Of a stretch of DNA of 64,000 nucleotides, positions 53,384-63,288 are shown one piece after another. Source of the DNA: Halopseudomonas pelagia CL-AP6 (GTDB taxonomy: Bacteria > Pseudomonadota > Gammaproteobacteria > Pseudomonadales > Pseudomonadaceae); the NCBI RefSeq assembly GCF_000410875.1, contig NZ_AROI01000026.1, forward strand, positions 62,001 through 126,000. Direction: 5' to 3'. The position numbers were made by a program, and so were the translations under genes. How positions within the stretch are numbered: the stretch's first letter is position 1; each line of letters begins with the position of its first letter. The notes below the pieces were generated by a model that was not told where the DNA came from, ran no database searches, and saw only the letters and a list, made by a program, of their open reading frames with translations.

Positions 53384-54665
53384 TGTTCAGATCCTGGGAC
53401 TGTTGATTTAACCAGAGTATGGCTGCTGAGACCGAGAAAAACGACCCAAAAATCACGATTTCGGTCGTTGCGGGGGTATCGTCCAGACTGGCCTTCAGCG
53501 CCTCGGCAATTGAGCCGTAGCTGCGGCAGCTCTCCCCCATCGTCGTCAAGCAGGTAACCAGGTCAACAACTGGGCGCGTTCTCGGGCTTGGCAAAGGAGC
53601 CAGAGCCCAATGGCAGAAAGTACCCGCCAGCGGTGCAATCACTCCAGCCAGGTCCTTGTCGGCCAAGAGGCCGAAAACAGCCACGCGCGGTACCCGATCC
53701 GCAGCCAGCTCACGTGCCAGAAAGTTGGCCGCATGCGGGTTGTGCCCCACATCCAGCAGCAGACGCCGCGGCTGGCCCCGCCAACTGACGGTGCGACGCT
53801 GCATCCGGCCCGTGACGCTGACCCTGCTCAAGGCATCGATAATCTGCTCGTCGGACAGCGCCAGACCTGCCGCCCAGAAGGCCTGAAGGGCCGTCGCGAG
53901 ATTGTCTTTCGGTATTGAAGTGGCTGGAACCTTGTCTATGCAGCGGCGCTGGCTCTGCTGGTCTTGCCCGAACAACTGCCAGGATGATCCCGTGGATCGC
54001 CAGCCATAATGCTCTGTGCGCTGCAGCAACTGCGCGTGCTGACGCTCGACCTCAACCTGAAAGGTCGATGGCATATCAGTTTCACTGCACACCAGCTTGA
54101 TACCGGGCCGCAGGATACCGGCTTTTTCATAACCGACTGATTCCCGGGTGTCGCCAAGATACTCCTGGTGATCAAGACCGATACTGGTGACCACTGCCAC
54201 GTCCGGGTCGACAATATTGACCGCGTCCAGGCGCCCGCCCAGACCTACCTCTAACACCACGGCATCCAGCCCGGACTGCTGGAACAGCAGCAGCGCCGCC
54301 AGCGTGCCGAACTCGAAATAGGTTAGAGACACCTCCGCCCGGGCAGCGTCTATGCGGGCAAAAGCCTCACAGAGCATCTGGTCAGAGACATTCTGCCCAG
54401 CAATACGCACTCGCTCGTTATACACCAGCAAGTGCGGAGAGGTATAAACCCCAGTGCGCAGCCCGGCCTGCTGTAATAGCTGGTCCAGAGCTGCGCAGGT
54501 AGAGCCTTTGCCGTTAGTCCCAGTGACGGTAAACACCAGCGGTGCAGGGCGCGAAATCCCCAAGCGCGCAGCAACGCTGGCGACCCGCTGTAACCCCATG
54601 TCAATTTCGGTCGGATGCAGCTGCTCGAGCCGCGCCAACCAGCCTGCCAGGTCGGCGCTCGACAT
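53376..54665 (-). CDS. folC: Bifunctional folylpolyglutamate/dihydrofolate synthase
   Basis: 429 aa, Mur-ligase fold. It joins glutamate to dihydropteroate and adds further glutamates to folates. P-loop TVTGTNGKGSTCAALDQLL near residues 45-65; IAGQNVSDQMLCEAFAR, DAVVLEVGLGGRLDAVNIVDPDV, ITSIGLDHQEYLGDTRESVGYEKAGI and LLLDVGHNPHAANFLAREL are all family motifs. The ATG at 54665 shares a base with the accD stop codon (TGATG), and the end overlaps the SPOR gene by eight bases, so it is translationally coupled on both sides. Confidence 0.95.
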   Translation of the reverse strand: MSSADLAGWLARLEQLHPTEIDMGLQRVASVAARLGISRPAPLVFTVTGTNGKGSTCAALDQLLQQAGLRTGVYTSPHLLVYNERVRIAGQNVSDQMLCEAFARIDAARAEVSLTYFEFGTLAALLLFQQSGLDAVVLEVGLGGRLDAVNIVDPDVAVVTSIGLDHQEYLGDTRESVGYEKAGILRPGIKLVCSETDMPSTFQVEVERQHAQLLQRTEHYGWRSTGSSWQLFGQDQQSQRRCIDKVPATSIPKDNLATALQAFWAAGLALSDEQIIDALSRVSVTGRMQRRTVSWRGQPRRLLLDVGHNPHAANFLARELAADRVPRVAVFGLLADKDLAGVIAPLAGTFCHWALAPLPSPRTRPVVDLVTCLTTMGESCRSYGSIAEALKASLDDTPATTEIVIFGSFFSVSAAILWLNQQSQDLNNG

Positions 54666-55567
54666 CAGCCCTCGCCGTTCAAGGGTTCAAGTGGCTGATC
54701 TGGTTCCGGGGCTGGCAAGTTAGTGAGCATGGCCAGCATGCTGGACAGGCGATCACGCATTTCGGCACGGGGAATAATCATATCCAAAGCGCCGTGAGCG
54801 AGCAGGAACTCGCTGCGCTGGAAACCTGCTGGCAACTTCTCGCGCACCGTCTGCTCGATAACCCGCGGACCGGCAAAGCCGATCAGCGCGTTTGGCTCAG
54901 CCACGTTCAGATCACCTAGCATCGCCAGGCTAGCGGATACCCCACCATATACTGGGTCAGTCATCACGGAAATAAACGGGATGCCCTCCTCTTTCATCTT
55001 CGCTAATGCGGCACTGGTCTTGGCCATTTGCATCAACGAGAACAGCGCTTCCTGCATACGTGCGCCACCCGAGGCAGAGAAACAGACATAAGGAATCCGT
55101 TCACGCAGCGCGATCTCGGCACCACGGACAAAGCGCGCACCCACCACACTACCCATGGAGCCGCCCATAAAGCTGAACTCAAAGGCACTGGCAACAATCG
55201 GATTACCCTTCAACGAGCCCTGCATGACTACCAGCGCATCTTTCTCGCCAGTGTCCTTTTGCGCGGCCGTCAGGCGATCCTTGTATTTCTTGCTATCGCG
55301 AAACTTCAGTCGATCAACCGGCTCCAGCTCACTGGCAATCTCGGTCCGACCTTCCGGGTCGAGAAAAATATCCAGTCGACGGCGGGCGTTGATCCGCAGG
55401 TGGTGGCTGCACTTCGGGCAGATATCCAGATTCTTTTCCAGCTCCGGGCGGTACAGCACGGCATCGCAGGAAGGGCACTTGCGCCAAAGGCCTTCAGGCA
55501 CACTGCTCTTCTGCGCCTCGGAACGCACTATGGAGGGTATCAACTTATCTACCAGCCAGTTGCTCAT
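54665..55567 (-). CDS. accD: Acetyl-CoA carboxylase carboxyltransferase beta subunit
   Basis: AccD with AccA forms the carboxyltransferase that makes malonyl-CoA for fatty-acid synthesis. 300 aa. N-terminal zinc ribbon Cys31, Cys34, Cys50 and Cys53 (CPSCDAVLY and ICPKC), then the crotonase-fold domain with [28 protein letters not shown] and [11 protein letters not shown], the last two giving oxyanion-binding glycines. ATG 55567 ([12 protein letters not shown]) has AAGGA upstream; a TTG two codons earlier is unlikely. Coupled to folC by the TGATG overlap. Confidence 0.97.
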   Translation of the reverse strand: MSNWLVDKLIPSIVRSEAQKSSVPEGLWRKCPSCDAVLYRPELEKNLDICPKCSHHLRINARRRLDIFLDPEGRTEIASELEPVDRLKFRDSKKYKDRLTAAQKDTGEKDALVVMQGSLKGNPIVASAFEFSFMGGSMGSVVGARFVRGAEIALRERIPYVCFSASGGARMQEALFSLMQMAKTSAALAKMKEEGIPFISVMTDPVYGGVSASLAMLGDLNVAEPNALIGFAGPRVIEQTVREKLPAGFQRSEFLLAHGALDMIIPRAEMRDRLSSMLAMLTNLPAPEPDQPLEPLNGEG

Positions 55568-55612
55568 CGCCAATCCTTATTTCGTTGTCTGCTACACCAA
55601 AGGGAATTTCTG

Positions 55613-56416
55613 TTACCGATCCATTGCCTGACGCATTTCACGGATAATAGCGCCAACTGCCTCACGTGCCCGCTCGGGATGTGCTGCATGATCGGCAATC
55701 TGGTTGACCAGTACCGAGCCAACCACTACACCATCCGCTACGGCGCCGACGGCCGCTGCCGTTTTTCCATCACGAATACCAAAGCCGACGCCAATCGGCA
55801 AAGCGGTGACGGTACGCAACTGCTCCAGCTTGGCTGCCACATCAGTGACGTTCAAAGTATTGGACCCGGTCACACCCTTGAGCGAAACATAGTAAACATA
55901 CCCACTGGCATGCCTGCAGATCTTGGCCGCCCGCTGCAAGGTGGTCGTCGGCGACAAAAGAAAAATCACGTCCAATCCGCGCTCCTTGAATAGTGCCGCC
56001 ACTTCGTCGGCCTCTTCGGGCGGCAAGTCAACGGTGAGCACGCCATCCACTCCAGCGTCTAGCGCCGCATTGGCGAAGGTCTCATAACCCATGCGCTCAA
56101 CCGGATTGAGATAACCCATCAGTACCACGGGAGTGGTCTGATTTGTTTCGCGGAACTGGCGAACCATCTCGAGCACGTCGATCAGGCGGACATGGTGGAG
56201 CAGTGCTCGCTCCATGGCTTGCTGGATTACCGGGCCGTCGGCCATGGGGTCGGAAAACGGGATCCCCAGCTCGATAATGTCGGCGCCCGCTTCCACCAGC
56301 TCGTGCATCAATGGCAGCGTCATGGCGGGGTCGGGATCGCCCGCAGTCACGTAGGGAATCAAGGCCTTGCGACCTGTTGCACGCAGTTGTTCAAAACACG
56401 TTTGTATTCGGCTCAT
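55613..56416 (-). CDS. trpA: Tryptophan synthase alpha subunit
   Basis: TrpA cleaves indole-3-glycerol phosphate to indole for the beta subunit. 267 aa. The TIM barrel has the catalytic Glu49 and Asp60 ([16 protein letters not shown]), plus [26 protein letters not shown] and VGFGIRDG near the phosphate site. 12 bp separate it from the trpB stop; accD follows after 45 bp. In P. aeruginosa trpBA is elsewhere, under TrpI; here it lies in the trpF-accD block. Confidence 0.97.
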   Translation of the reverse strand: MSRIQTCFEQLRATGRKALIPYVTAGDPDPAMTLPLMHELVEAGADIIELGIPFSDPMADGPVIQQAMERALLHHVRLIDVLEMVRQFRETNQTTPVVLMGYLNPVERMGYETFANAALDAGVDGVLTVDLPPEEADEVAALFKERGLDVIFLLSPTTTLQRAAKICRHASGYVYYVSLKGVTGSNTLNVTDVAAKLEQLRTVTALPIGVGFGIRDGKTAAAVGAVADGVVVGSVLVNQIADHAAHPERAREAVGAIIREMRQAMDR

Positions 56417-56428
56417 ATCACACTCTGT

Positions 56429-57646
56429 TCAAAGACTGATGCCGTCAATGCCGGCGACGGTATGAATATCCTTATCCCCGCGACCTGACAGGTTGACCAC
56501 GATGGTCTGGTCCGGGCGCATGGTGGCCGCCAACTTCATTGCATAGGCTACCGCGTGGGCCGATTCCAGCGCCGGCATGATCCCTTCAATGCGGGTCAAT
56601 TCGCGGAACGCGGTCAATGCTTCTTCGTCTGTGGCGTTGACATAGGTGACCCGGCCAATGTCCTTCAACCAACTATGCTCAGGGCCAACGCCCGGATAAT
56701 CCAGGCCGGCGGAGACCGAGTGAGTCTCAATGATCTGGCCAGCGTCATCTTCCATCAAATACGTCCGGTTACCGTGCAATACGCCGGGCCGGCCGGCGGC
56801 CAGCGGCGCTGCGTGCTGGCCGGTCTCCAGACCCAATCCGCCCGCTTCAACGCCATACATAGCCACACTGTTGTCTTCCAGGAAGGGGTGAAACAGCCCG
56901 ATCGCATTGGATCCGCCACCCACACAGGCCACCAGCGCGTCAGGCAGCTTGCCGTACTGGGCCAGACATTGAGCTCGCGCCTCGCGACCAATCACGCACT
57001 GGAAATCACGCACCAGCTTGGGATAGGGATGCGGTCCCGCCACTGTACCTATGATGTAGAAGGTGTCATCAATATTCGTCACCCAGTCCCGCATCGCCTC
57101 GTTCATGGCGTCTTTCAGCGTTTTGGAGCCTGAGGTCACGGGTATCACTTCGGCACCCAGCAGCTTCATCCTGTAGACGTTCAAAGACTGCCGTTTGACG
57201 TCTTCTGCACCCATATACACTTGGCATTTGAGCCCCAGTCGCGCGGCTACGGTAGCGGTGGCCACCCCGTGCTGGCCAGCACCCGTCTCGGCTATCACTC
57301 GCGGCTTGCCCATATGCTTGGCCAACAACGCCTGACCAATAGTATTGTTAACCTTGTGTGCGCCGGTATGGTTAAGATCTTCGCGCTTGAGATAGATCTG
57401 CGCGCCACCGACCTTGGCTGTCAGCCGTTCAGCCAGATACAGCGGCGAAGGGCGGCCGACGTAGTGCGCCAGATCATGATCGAACTCCGCCTGAAAACCC
57501 GCGTCCGCTGACAAGCGCTCGTACAGCTCCTCCAGCTCTTCCAGCGCATCCATCAGGGTCTCGGAAACAAACCGACCACCGTAAGGGCCAAAGTGGCCCC
57601 GCTGATCGGGAATAGTGGCGTAATCCACTGCATTTGAGTCAGACAC
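56429..57646 (-). CDS. trpB: Tryptophan synthase beta subunit
   Basis: PLP enzyme joining indole and serine. 405 aa. PLP lysine is Lys98 in [54 protein letters not shown] and the C-terminal NLSGRGDKD are the family motifs. The start at 57646 overlaps the end of trpF by eight bases. Order trpF-trpB-trpA-accD, not the trpI-trpBA arrangement of P. aeruginosa; no trpI is visible nearby. Confidence 0.97.
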   Translation of the reverse strand: MSDSNAVDYATIPDQRGHFGPYGGRFVSETLMDALEELEELYERLSADAGFQAEFDHDLAHYVGRPSPLYLAERLTAKVGGAQIYLKREDLNHTGAHKVNNTIGQALLAKHMGKPRVIAETGAGQHGVATATVAARLGLKCQVYMGAEDVKRQSLNVYRMKLLGAEVIPVTSGSKTLKDAMNEAMRDWVTNIDDTFYIIGTVAGPHPYPKLVRDFQCVIGREARAQCLAQYGKLPDALVACVGGGSNAIGLFHPFLEDNSVAMYGVEAGGLGLETGQHAAPLAAGRPGVLHGNRTYLMEDDAGQIIETHSVSAGLDYPGVGPEHSWLKDIGRVTYVNATDEEALTAFRELTRIEGIMPALESAHAVAYAMKLAATMRPDQTIVVNLSGRGDKDIHTVAGIDGISL

Positions 57647-58253
57647 GCTTCACCTCTTGAATAAAAGAATTGATTTTGACCACATCTTTGACGCCCTTGG
57701 CCTGCTCTACCCCACCACTGACATCAACTGCCCAGGGTAAGGTATTGCTAATGGCCTCCGCGACATTCTCTGCGCTCAGACCGCCCGCCAATATCAGTGG
57801 CCAGGTACGCGCAGAGGGAATCAGCGACCAATCAAATATTTCACCGGTACCGCCGGGCACTCCGGCCTTGTAGCTGTCAAGCAGGATACCTGAGGCATCG
57901 GGCCAGCGGCCAGCCAACGTATTCAGATCATCCCCGGCCTGCACCCGCAGCGCCTTGAGATACGGCCGGTTGAATTGATCGCAAAACGCGGCGGGCTCGT
58001 CACCATGAAACTGCAATACATCCAAGGGCACCTCTGCCAACACCGCATTGATCTCTTGCGCGGAGGCATTAACAAACAAGCCCACTGAAGTAACAAAAGG
58101 GGGTAATGCGCGAAGGATCTGACGAGCAGTCGCGGGGCTGACCGCACGGGGGCTGGGTGCATAGAATACCAGGCCTATGGCGTCGGCCCCGGCCTGCGCT
58201 GCGGCCAGGGCATCTTCAACCCGAGTAATACCGCATATCTTGATTCGCACCAT
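57639..58253 (-). CDS. trpF: Phosphoribosylanthranilate isomerase
   Basis: TIM-barrel enzyme of 204 aa for the third step of tryptophan synthesis. Catalytic Cys7 in KICGITR and the general acid Asp in [12 protein letters not shown] (about residue 125), with GLSAENV and DVSGGVE at the phosphate site. 60 bp after truA; this gap holds a repeat (CTGATCTG ... CAGATCAG) but no leader peptide that would indicate attenuation. Couples to trpB by an 8-bp overlap. ATG 58253. Confidence 0.96.
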   Translation of the reverse strand: MVRIKICGITRVEDALAAAQAGADAIGLVFYAPSPRAVSPATARQILRALPPFVTSVGLFVNASAQEINAVLAEVPLDVLQFHGDEPAAFCDQFNRPYLKALRVQAGDDLNTLAGRWPDASGILLDSYKAGVPGGTGEIFDWSLIPSARTWPLILAGGLSAENVAEAISNTLPWAVDVSGGVEQAKGVKDVVKINSFIQEVKRV

Positions 58254-58313
58254 AGTACGTAGACATACCTGATCTGATCTGGCCCTGAATAGTAGCAGAT
58301 CAGCCCCGCAGCG

Positions 58314-59168
58314 TCAGTCGAGCGTATTGAGCGCCGACAGAAAGTGAGGCCCCATGTAACGCACGGGCAAATCGAAGCGCTCAGGATAAGTCACATCTAC
58401 CAGATACAGCCCATACGCGGGTGCCGTTAGCCCACCCTCGCGACGGCAGGCGGCCGCCAACACATCGCCAGCCCAGTTGACTGGCTTTTCGCCGCAGCCT
58501 ATTTGCATCAATACGCCGGCTATATTGCGCACCATGTGATGCAGAAAAGCATTGGCGCGAATATCAATCACGATAAACCGGCCAAATTCATGCAGCTTGA
58601 GATGATGTACACGCTTGATCGGTGATTTCGCCTGGCATGCGAGGGCGCGATAAGAGGTGAAATCGTGCTCTCCCACCAAGGCCTCGGCGGCCCGACGCAT
58701 GCGCTCAATATCCAGTGACCGGTAGTTCCAGGTGACCTCGTGGGCCAAGTGTGCAGGCCTGACCGGGTCGCTGTAGATAACATAGCGATAGCGCCGGGCA
58801 ACAGCTGAAAACCGCGCGTGAAAATCCTTTGGCACGACCTTAGCCCAGGCAACACTGATATCGGCGGGCAAATTGGCATTGGCACCATGAACCCAATTGA
58901 CCGGAGTACGCACGGCATCGGTCTCGAAGTGAATAATCTGACAGGACGCGTGGACGCCCGCGTCGGTACGCCCAGCGCAGAAGAGGTTGACCGGATGATT
59001 GGCGACCCGGCTCAGTGCCTTTTCAACCGTCTCTTGAACGCTCTTGACGCCAGGCTGCTGCCGCTGCCAACCACGATAGGCCGTACCGCGATACTCCACG
59101 CAGGCTGCCACCCTGAAAACAACAGCGGCCGCCCCTTGGGCGGCCGCGTCTGAAGTTAAACTACTCAT
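58314..59168 (-). CDS. truA: tRNA pseudouridine(38-40) synthase
   Basis: TruA makes pseudouridine at 38-40 in the anticodon arm. 284 aa, with an N-terminal extension (MSSLTSDAAAQG) before VACVEYRGTAYRGWQRQ. Catalytic Asp69 in CAGRTDAGVHA; DISVAWAKVVPKDFHARFSA and IRANAFLHHMVRNIAG are family motifs. The start is 3 bp after the fimV stop codon, so the genes are likely cotranscribed, as in P. aeruginosa PA3114-PA3115. Confidence 0.95.
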   Translation of the reverse strand: MSSLTSDAAAQGAAAVVFRVAACVEYRGTAYRGWQRQQPGVKSVQETVEKALSRVANHPVNLFCAGRTDAGVHASCQIIHFETDAVRTPVNWVHGANANLPADISVAWAKVVPKDFHARFSAVARRYRYVIYSDPVRPAHLAHEVTWNYRSLDIERMRRAAEALVGEHDFTSYRALACQAKSPIKRVHHLKLHEFGRFIVIDIRANAFLHHMVRNIAGVLMQIGCGEKPVNWAGDVLAAACRREGGLTAPAYGLYLVDVTYPERFDLPVRYMGPHFLSALNTLD

Positions 59169-59171
59169 CTG

Positions 59172-62015
59172 TCAGTCAAGTTGCCCCATCATCTCACGAG
59201 CATCCTGCTTCTGCTGGTCGCTCCCTTCATCCAATACCTCGGCAAGGATATCGCGGGCGCCTTCCTGGTCGCCCATGTCGATGTAGGCACGCGCGAGATC
59301 GAGCTTGGTGGCGCACTCATCCGTACCGGAGAGGAAATCAAACTCATCTTCATCCTCCTCCGCCATGCTGTCGGCCAGAACCTGCTCGGCGGTAGATGAC
59401 GGTGCTGACTCATCCTCCTCCAGATCGTCCAACTCGGTTGACTCGGCAGCCGCATTGTCCGGCTCGGCGGCCTCTAATTCGACAAAGCTGATCTCGTCGC
59501 TCTCGGCCTCATTCAGTTCTTGCTCGAAGCGCATCAACTCTTCATCCGAAAGGTTCAGAGTACCGTCAGTCTTCTCCGTTTCCTCAGCCGTGTCAGCACC
59601 AGACTGACCCATGGCGTCCATTTCAGCCATCAGGCTATCAGCCTGCAGGTCATCGGTTAGCGACAGGTCGAAATCTTCGTCCAGAGTGAAGTCCGAATCC
59701 AAGTCAGGGCCGGGCTTGGGCGCTGGCGATACGTCGTCGAGATTGTCGTCGAGATTAAAGCCCAGCTCGAAATCGTCGTCAGAGCTCTGCGAGGCAGTCG
59801 TAGTTACCCCCGGGTCTGCCAGATCCTTGGCCAAATTCTCATCCAGATCAAAGTCCAGGTCGAGATCGTGATCCAGGTCAACCATGGGCGCTGCGGTATC
59901 ACCCGTTGCCGCTTCATCTATATCGAGGCCATCCAGGTCATAATCGATAACCCCCAGATCATCTTCCTCGGCAACCTCTTCAACATCCAGCGTCTGACTA
60001 TCCAGCAATGGATCCTGAGCAGGATACTCATCCGCTATAACCGCACCACCCGCGAGGGCCGCCGCCATTATCGGGAAGCGCGCATTCATTGCCGCAATCT
60101 GCGACTCCGACGCCCCCATATTGCGCAAGGCAACAACCTGTTCGGCGTAACCCTCGCTATGCTCAAGCAGCCCTTGTACTTCCAGTAGCTTGAAGCGCAG
60201 ATCAATGCGCTCCGGCTCGACATCTATTGCTGCATTGAGCACCTCAGCGGCCTCAGCCAGCTTGCCATAGGCAATCAGCGCATCGGCCTCGGTGATCGGA
60301 TCGTGATTGATACCCAGATTCTGCGCGGACGGTTCATCGTCGAAGCCAGCCAGAGCCACATTGAAGGCATCGGAATCATCCGAACCGTCGTAATCTTTCT
60401 TTTCTGCGGCGCGGGCAATAAAGTTGTCCGCCATCTCCGCTTCGCGACGTGCGTTACGCCGGGCCAAGGCCATGAGCAGCAACAGCAGAAGCAAAAGAAC
60501 AATGCCGCCCCCGACTATCAGGAAAGTCTGGTTTTGCATCATGCGCTGCAATAGCGCCTCAATCCCATTTTCATCTGCGGATTCCTGCTCAGCCACCACA
60601 GGCGCAGGCGCCGGATCGCTTTCTGCACTGGCCGGTGATGCGAGGCCTGTATCTGCAGCGGTTGCATCCAGTTCGATCGGCGTTTCGGCCCCCTCAGGCA
60701 TGTCCGCCAGGCTATCAGCAGGGGCATCTATTCCTTCAGCAGGCAACCCGGACTCATCAACGGCTGGCAGCTCTGCGTCTTGAACCTCTTGATCTGCGAG
60801 CATAGCTGCAGTCGACTCTTCGCTAGTCTCTAGCTCCGGCGCTATGCTCGGTGCTACGTCAGGCGTTTCGGCCGCATCACCCAGCTGCTCCTGCATAGCG
60901 GCCAGCTGGGCATCCTTGAGCTCCAGCAGCCGCTGCAAGGTTTCCATTTGGGTCTGCATATCAGCCAGGCGGCTATCAGCCTCGGTCTTTTCCCGCTCCA
61001 GCGAATCAAGCTGCTCTTTTGTCTCATCCAACTGATCCCGCAAGCGACTGTCAGCATCGGTGCGGGCACTTTCCGAAGAGCCATTGCCTTGCTCGGCGCT
61101 GCCGGCGACCAAACGCAGCGAATCGCCTGCCGGGGCGGTTTCAGGAGCCGCAGCGGCTGACGCCTGTTGCCGCGCATCCAGCTGGCGCTGAGCGGGAGTC
61201 GCCTGCCGGCCGGCCTGCCAAGCGCGGTTTTGCGCAGCTACCTGCGCCACAGCTTCGGCCTGACCGAGCCGACGCGCCTGCTCTGCATCGGGAAGAGTCA
61301 GGGTCTGATCAGCTTTTAGGCGGTTGATATTGTTGTCGATAAAGGCATTCGGATTAAGCTCCTGAATAGCCAGCATCGTCTGGTGCACAGAGGCACCTGA
61401 TGGACGGCTACGCAAGGCTATTTCCCACAGGGTATCGGAGCGGCTGGTACGCCATTCACCCGAACCCTGCTGGGTTGGCTGGCGAATTGGCTGCGCAGCT
61501 GCAACCGTCGCTGGTGCCTGGGCTTGCGGCCGCCTTGGCTGTCCGGGTGCCACCGTGGGCACCGGGCGCTGAACGGGAGCCGCGATGGGCGCTGCGGCAG
61601 TAACCGGTGTCGGGCTGTATAGCGGCGGGTCAAGCAAGAGAGTGAATTCGCGCAATACGCGACCTGAAGGCCAGCGCACTTCCATCAGGAAGTTGAGAAA
61701 CGGTTCCTTGACTGGCCTGCTGGACGTCACCCGAATCACGGCGCGACCATCGGGTCGAACAACCGGTGTAAACACCAGATCGGTGAGGAAGAAATCCCGC
61801 GCGATACCGGCCCTGCCGAACTCATCGGGCGATGCGAGAGCAGGAAGAATCTCCTGACTGGATAAATCCCTGACCTGAAGCAACTCAATCTCTGCATCTA
61901 ACGGCTGATTCAAGGCTGAGCGCAGGTTTATCTCCCCGACCCCCAATGCCTGGGCAACATTCGATGACATCAGAGCGCTTGCTGCGGCGATAGCCAAAAC
62001 CAGTTTGCGAACCAT
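59172..62015 (-). CDS. fimV: FimV, polar LysM/TPR scaffold protein
   Basis: The canonical FimV, 947 aa (P. aeruginosa 919), found between truA and the asd-related genes as in Pseudomonas. It is an inner-membrane hub for type IV pilus assembly, twitching and polar cAMP signalling. Signal peptide 1-23; FimV N-terminal domain 24-132; LysM 188-242; coiled coil about 320-380; membrane helix 496-517; TPR-like repeat about 575-655; a highly acidic Asp-rich region with repeated DLDLDFDLDEN-type motifs; and the conserved C-terminal module 900-947 (CATKLDLARAYIDMGDQEGA). ATG 62015 has AGGA upstream. A paralogue without that C-terminal module lies at 32-34 kb. Confidence 0.95.
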   Translation of the reverse strand: MVRKLVLAIAAASALMSSNVAQALGVGEINLRSALNQPLDAEIELLQVRDLSSQEILPALASPDEFGRAGIARDFFLTDLVFTPVVRPDGRAVIRVTSSRPVKEPFLNFLMEVRWPSGRVLREFTLLLDPPLYSPTPVTAAAPIAAPVQRPVPTVAPGQPRRPQAQAPATVAAAQPIRQPTQQGSGEWRTSRSDTLWEIALRSRPSGASVHQTMLAIQELNPNAFIDNNINRLKADQTLTLPDAEQARRLGQAEAVAQVAAQNRAWQAGRQATPAQRQLDARQQASAAAAPETAPAGDSLRLVAGSAEQGNGSSESARTDADSRLRDQLDETKEQLDSLEREKTEADSRLADMQTQMETLQRLLELKDAQLAAMQEQLGDAAETPDVAPSIAPELETSEESTAAMLADQEVQDAELPAVDESGLPAEGIDAPADSLADMPEGAETPIELDATAADTGLASPASAESDPAPAPVVAEQESADENGIEALLQRMMQNQTFLIVGGGIVLLLLLLLLMALARRNARREAEMADNFIARAAEKKDYDGSDDSDAFNVALAGFDDEPSAQNLGINHDPITEADALIAYGKLAEAAEVLNAAIDVEPERIDLRFKLLEVQGLLEHSEGYAEQVVALRNMGASESQIAAMNARFPIMAAALAGGAVIADEYPAQDPLLDSQTLDVEEVAEEDDLGVIDYDLDGLDIDEAATGDTAAPMVDLDHDLDLDFDLDENLAKDLADPGVTTTASQSSDDDFELGFNLDDNLDDVSPAPKPGPDLDSDFTLDEDFDLSLTDDLQADSLMAEMDAMGQSGADTAEETEKTDGTLNLSDEELMRFEQELNEAESDEISFVELEAAEPDNAAAESTELDDLEEDESAPSSTAEQVLADSMAEEDEDEFDFLSGTDECATKLDLARAYIDMGDQEGARDILAEVLDEGSDQQKQDAREMMGQLD

Positions 62016-62125
62016 AGCGAAGTTCCTTTGCTTTTATCGTTTTCTCTCGCGTCAACAGATCCCGTTGCTCGCGTACCGACCCTTCAACAGCTCCCCATTC
62101 GGTCCGCAGCAACCTGGCAACACTT

Positions 62126-62159
62126 ATTAGGTATGAGCAACTAAATACTCAAACCTAAT
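62126..62159. promoter_or_regulatory. 12-bp inverted repeat upstream of fimV
   Basis: ATTAGGTATGAG and CTCAAACCTAAT form arms with one mismatch and a 10-nt loop, 111 bp before the fimV start codon and 33 bp after usg. On the minus strand TTGAGT-17 bp-TAATAA overlaps it, so it could be an operator or an end-of-transcript hairpin for the gene upstream. Confidence 0.4.
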
Positions 62160-62191
62160 CTGCTTAATACGAAATCCACAGCAAGTATTGA

Positions 62192-63211
62192 TTACAAATA
62201 GTCTTTTATCAACAGGTCGAGGGTTTGAAGACCGTTAAGTACTACACCTTTTCGCAGATTATCAGACACAATCCACATATTTAGTCCGTCAGGATCGGTT
62301 AAATCCTGACGCAACCGACCTATCCATACCGAGTCACTGCCAGTAGCCTCCGAAACCGGTGTCGGATAACCGCCAGGCGCAGCCTTATCCAGCAGCTTCA
62401 CACCGGGCGCCTTGCGAATCAGCCCCGCCAGTCGTTTGACGTCAACCAATTCAGCCGTTTTAGCATGAACTACTGCCGCATTGCCATAAAATACCGGCAC
62501 CAGAATGCATGTAACGCTAATAGGCATATCCGGCGCTTCAAAAATACGCCGCAGATCTTCTGTCAGACGAATTTCATCACGCGTATAACCCTGCTCGTCC
62601 ACATCCCCAGTGCGAGGTATCAGATTGAAAGCGGCCTGTTTTTCCAGAGCACCGGCCTCAGGCGGCTGCCCGTTGAGCAGACGACCCGTCTGCAATGCCA
62701 GGCCTTCGACAGCGTCCAGATCCCGAGTCGACATGGATTGGTAAGTGGCAATAGATAGCGCTTTCAATCCGGAACCCGCTACGGCACGCAGAGCCAGCAC
62801 AGCCTGCACAACCTGACTATCCGGACAGGCGACGATGCCTGGCCAGGTACGCCCTTCCAGGACCTCAGGGTTGGCGCCCGCTACCATGAGCGGCACTGAG
62901 GTATCCGCGCGAAAATGCCCGCTACCATCAATAACGCTGCAGCCCGCCTCGACCGCCCGCGGCGCCCAGATCGCCGTTACCGACTCGGCGCAAAAGAACA
63001 GCGCGACGCGCACGCTGCTGAAATCGAAGCGTTCCAGTGGTTCCACACGCAAACTCTGACCTTTGTACATCAGCCGGCCGCCGGCCGAAGTCTCTTCATC
63101 GACTAGATAAAGCCTTTCGATAGGGAATTCGTGATCTTCCAGCACATTGATCAGCACGTCACCGATCATGCCGGTCACACCGACTATCGCCACATCACAG
63201 GTCTTGCTCAT
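62192..63211 (-). CDS. Usg-like aspartate-semialdehyde dehydrogenase homologue without catalytic Cys
   Basis: 339-aa Rossmann-fold protein of the ASADH family (starts CDVAIVGVTGMIGDVLINVL, with the NADP site). At the place of the ASADH nucleophile (NPNC-ST) it has ACPDSQ, so Cys is replaced by Ser132; the nearby Cys129 is three residues away. E. coli Usg-1 also lacks the Cys (VPDS), and a P. aeruginosa homologue (PA3116) lies in the same place. So it is unlikely to be an active dehydrogenase; its role is unknown. 77 bp downstream of asd with a terminator between, and 176 bp upstream of fimV. ATG 63211. Confidence 0.9.
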   Translation of the reverse strand: MSKTCDVAIVGVTGMIGDVLINVLEDHEFPIERLYLVDEETSAGGRLMYKGQSLRVEPLERFDFSSVRVALFFCAESVTAIWAPRAVEAGCSVIDGSGHFRADTSVPLMVAGANPEVLEGRTWPGIVACPDSQVVQAVLALRAVAGSGLKALSIATYQSMSTRDLDAVEGLALQTGRLLNGQPPEAGALEKQAAFNLIPRTGDVDEQGYTRDEIRLTEDLRRIFEAPDMPISVTCILVPVFYGNAAVVHAKTAELVDVKRLAGLIRKAPGVKLLDKAAPGGYPTPVSEATGSDSVWIGRLRQDLTDPDGLNMWIVSDNLRKGVVLNGLQTLDLLIKDYL

Positions 63212-63227
63212 ACGTATTCCTCAACTG

Positions 63228-63265
63228 AAAAAACAAAGGGCACCCAAGCGAATGCCTGGGTGCCC
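63228..63265 (-). terminator. Rho-independent terminator of asd
   Basis: GGGCACCCA and TGGGTGCCC (63238-63265, 10-nt loop) form a perfect 9-bp stem; on the minus strand it runs into TTTGTTTTTT. It lies between asd and the usg-like gene. Confidence 0.92.
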
Positions 63266-63288
63266 CTGAAAAAACACCGGCCAGCGGA

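Noticed and set aside
58254-58313. Repeat CTGATCTG ... CAGATCAG ahead of trpF considered as a trp attenuator
   Set aside because: There is no leader peptide with Trp codons, no terminator with a T run, and the arms are 19 bases apart. A chance repeat is as likely.
62192-63211. usg-like gene considered as a pseudogene of asd
   Set aside because: The frame is intact over 339 codons and the loss of the Cys is shared with Usg-1, so it is a family, not decay.
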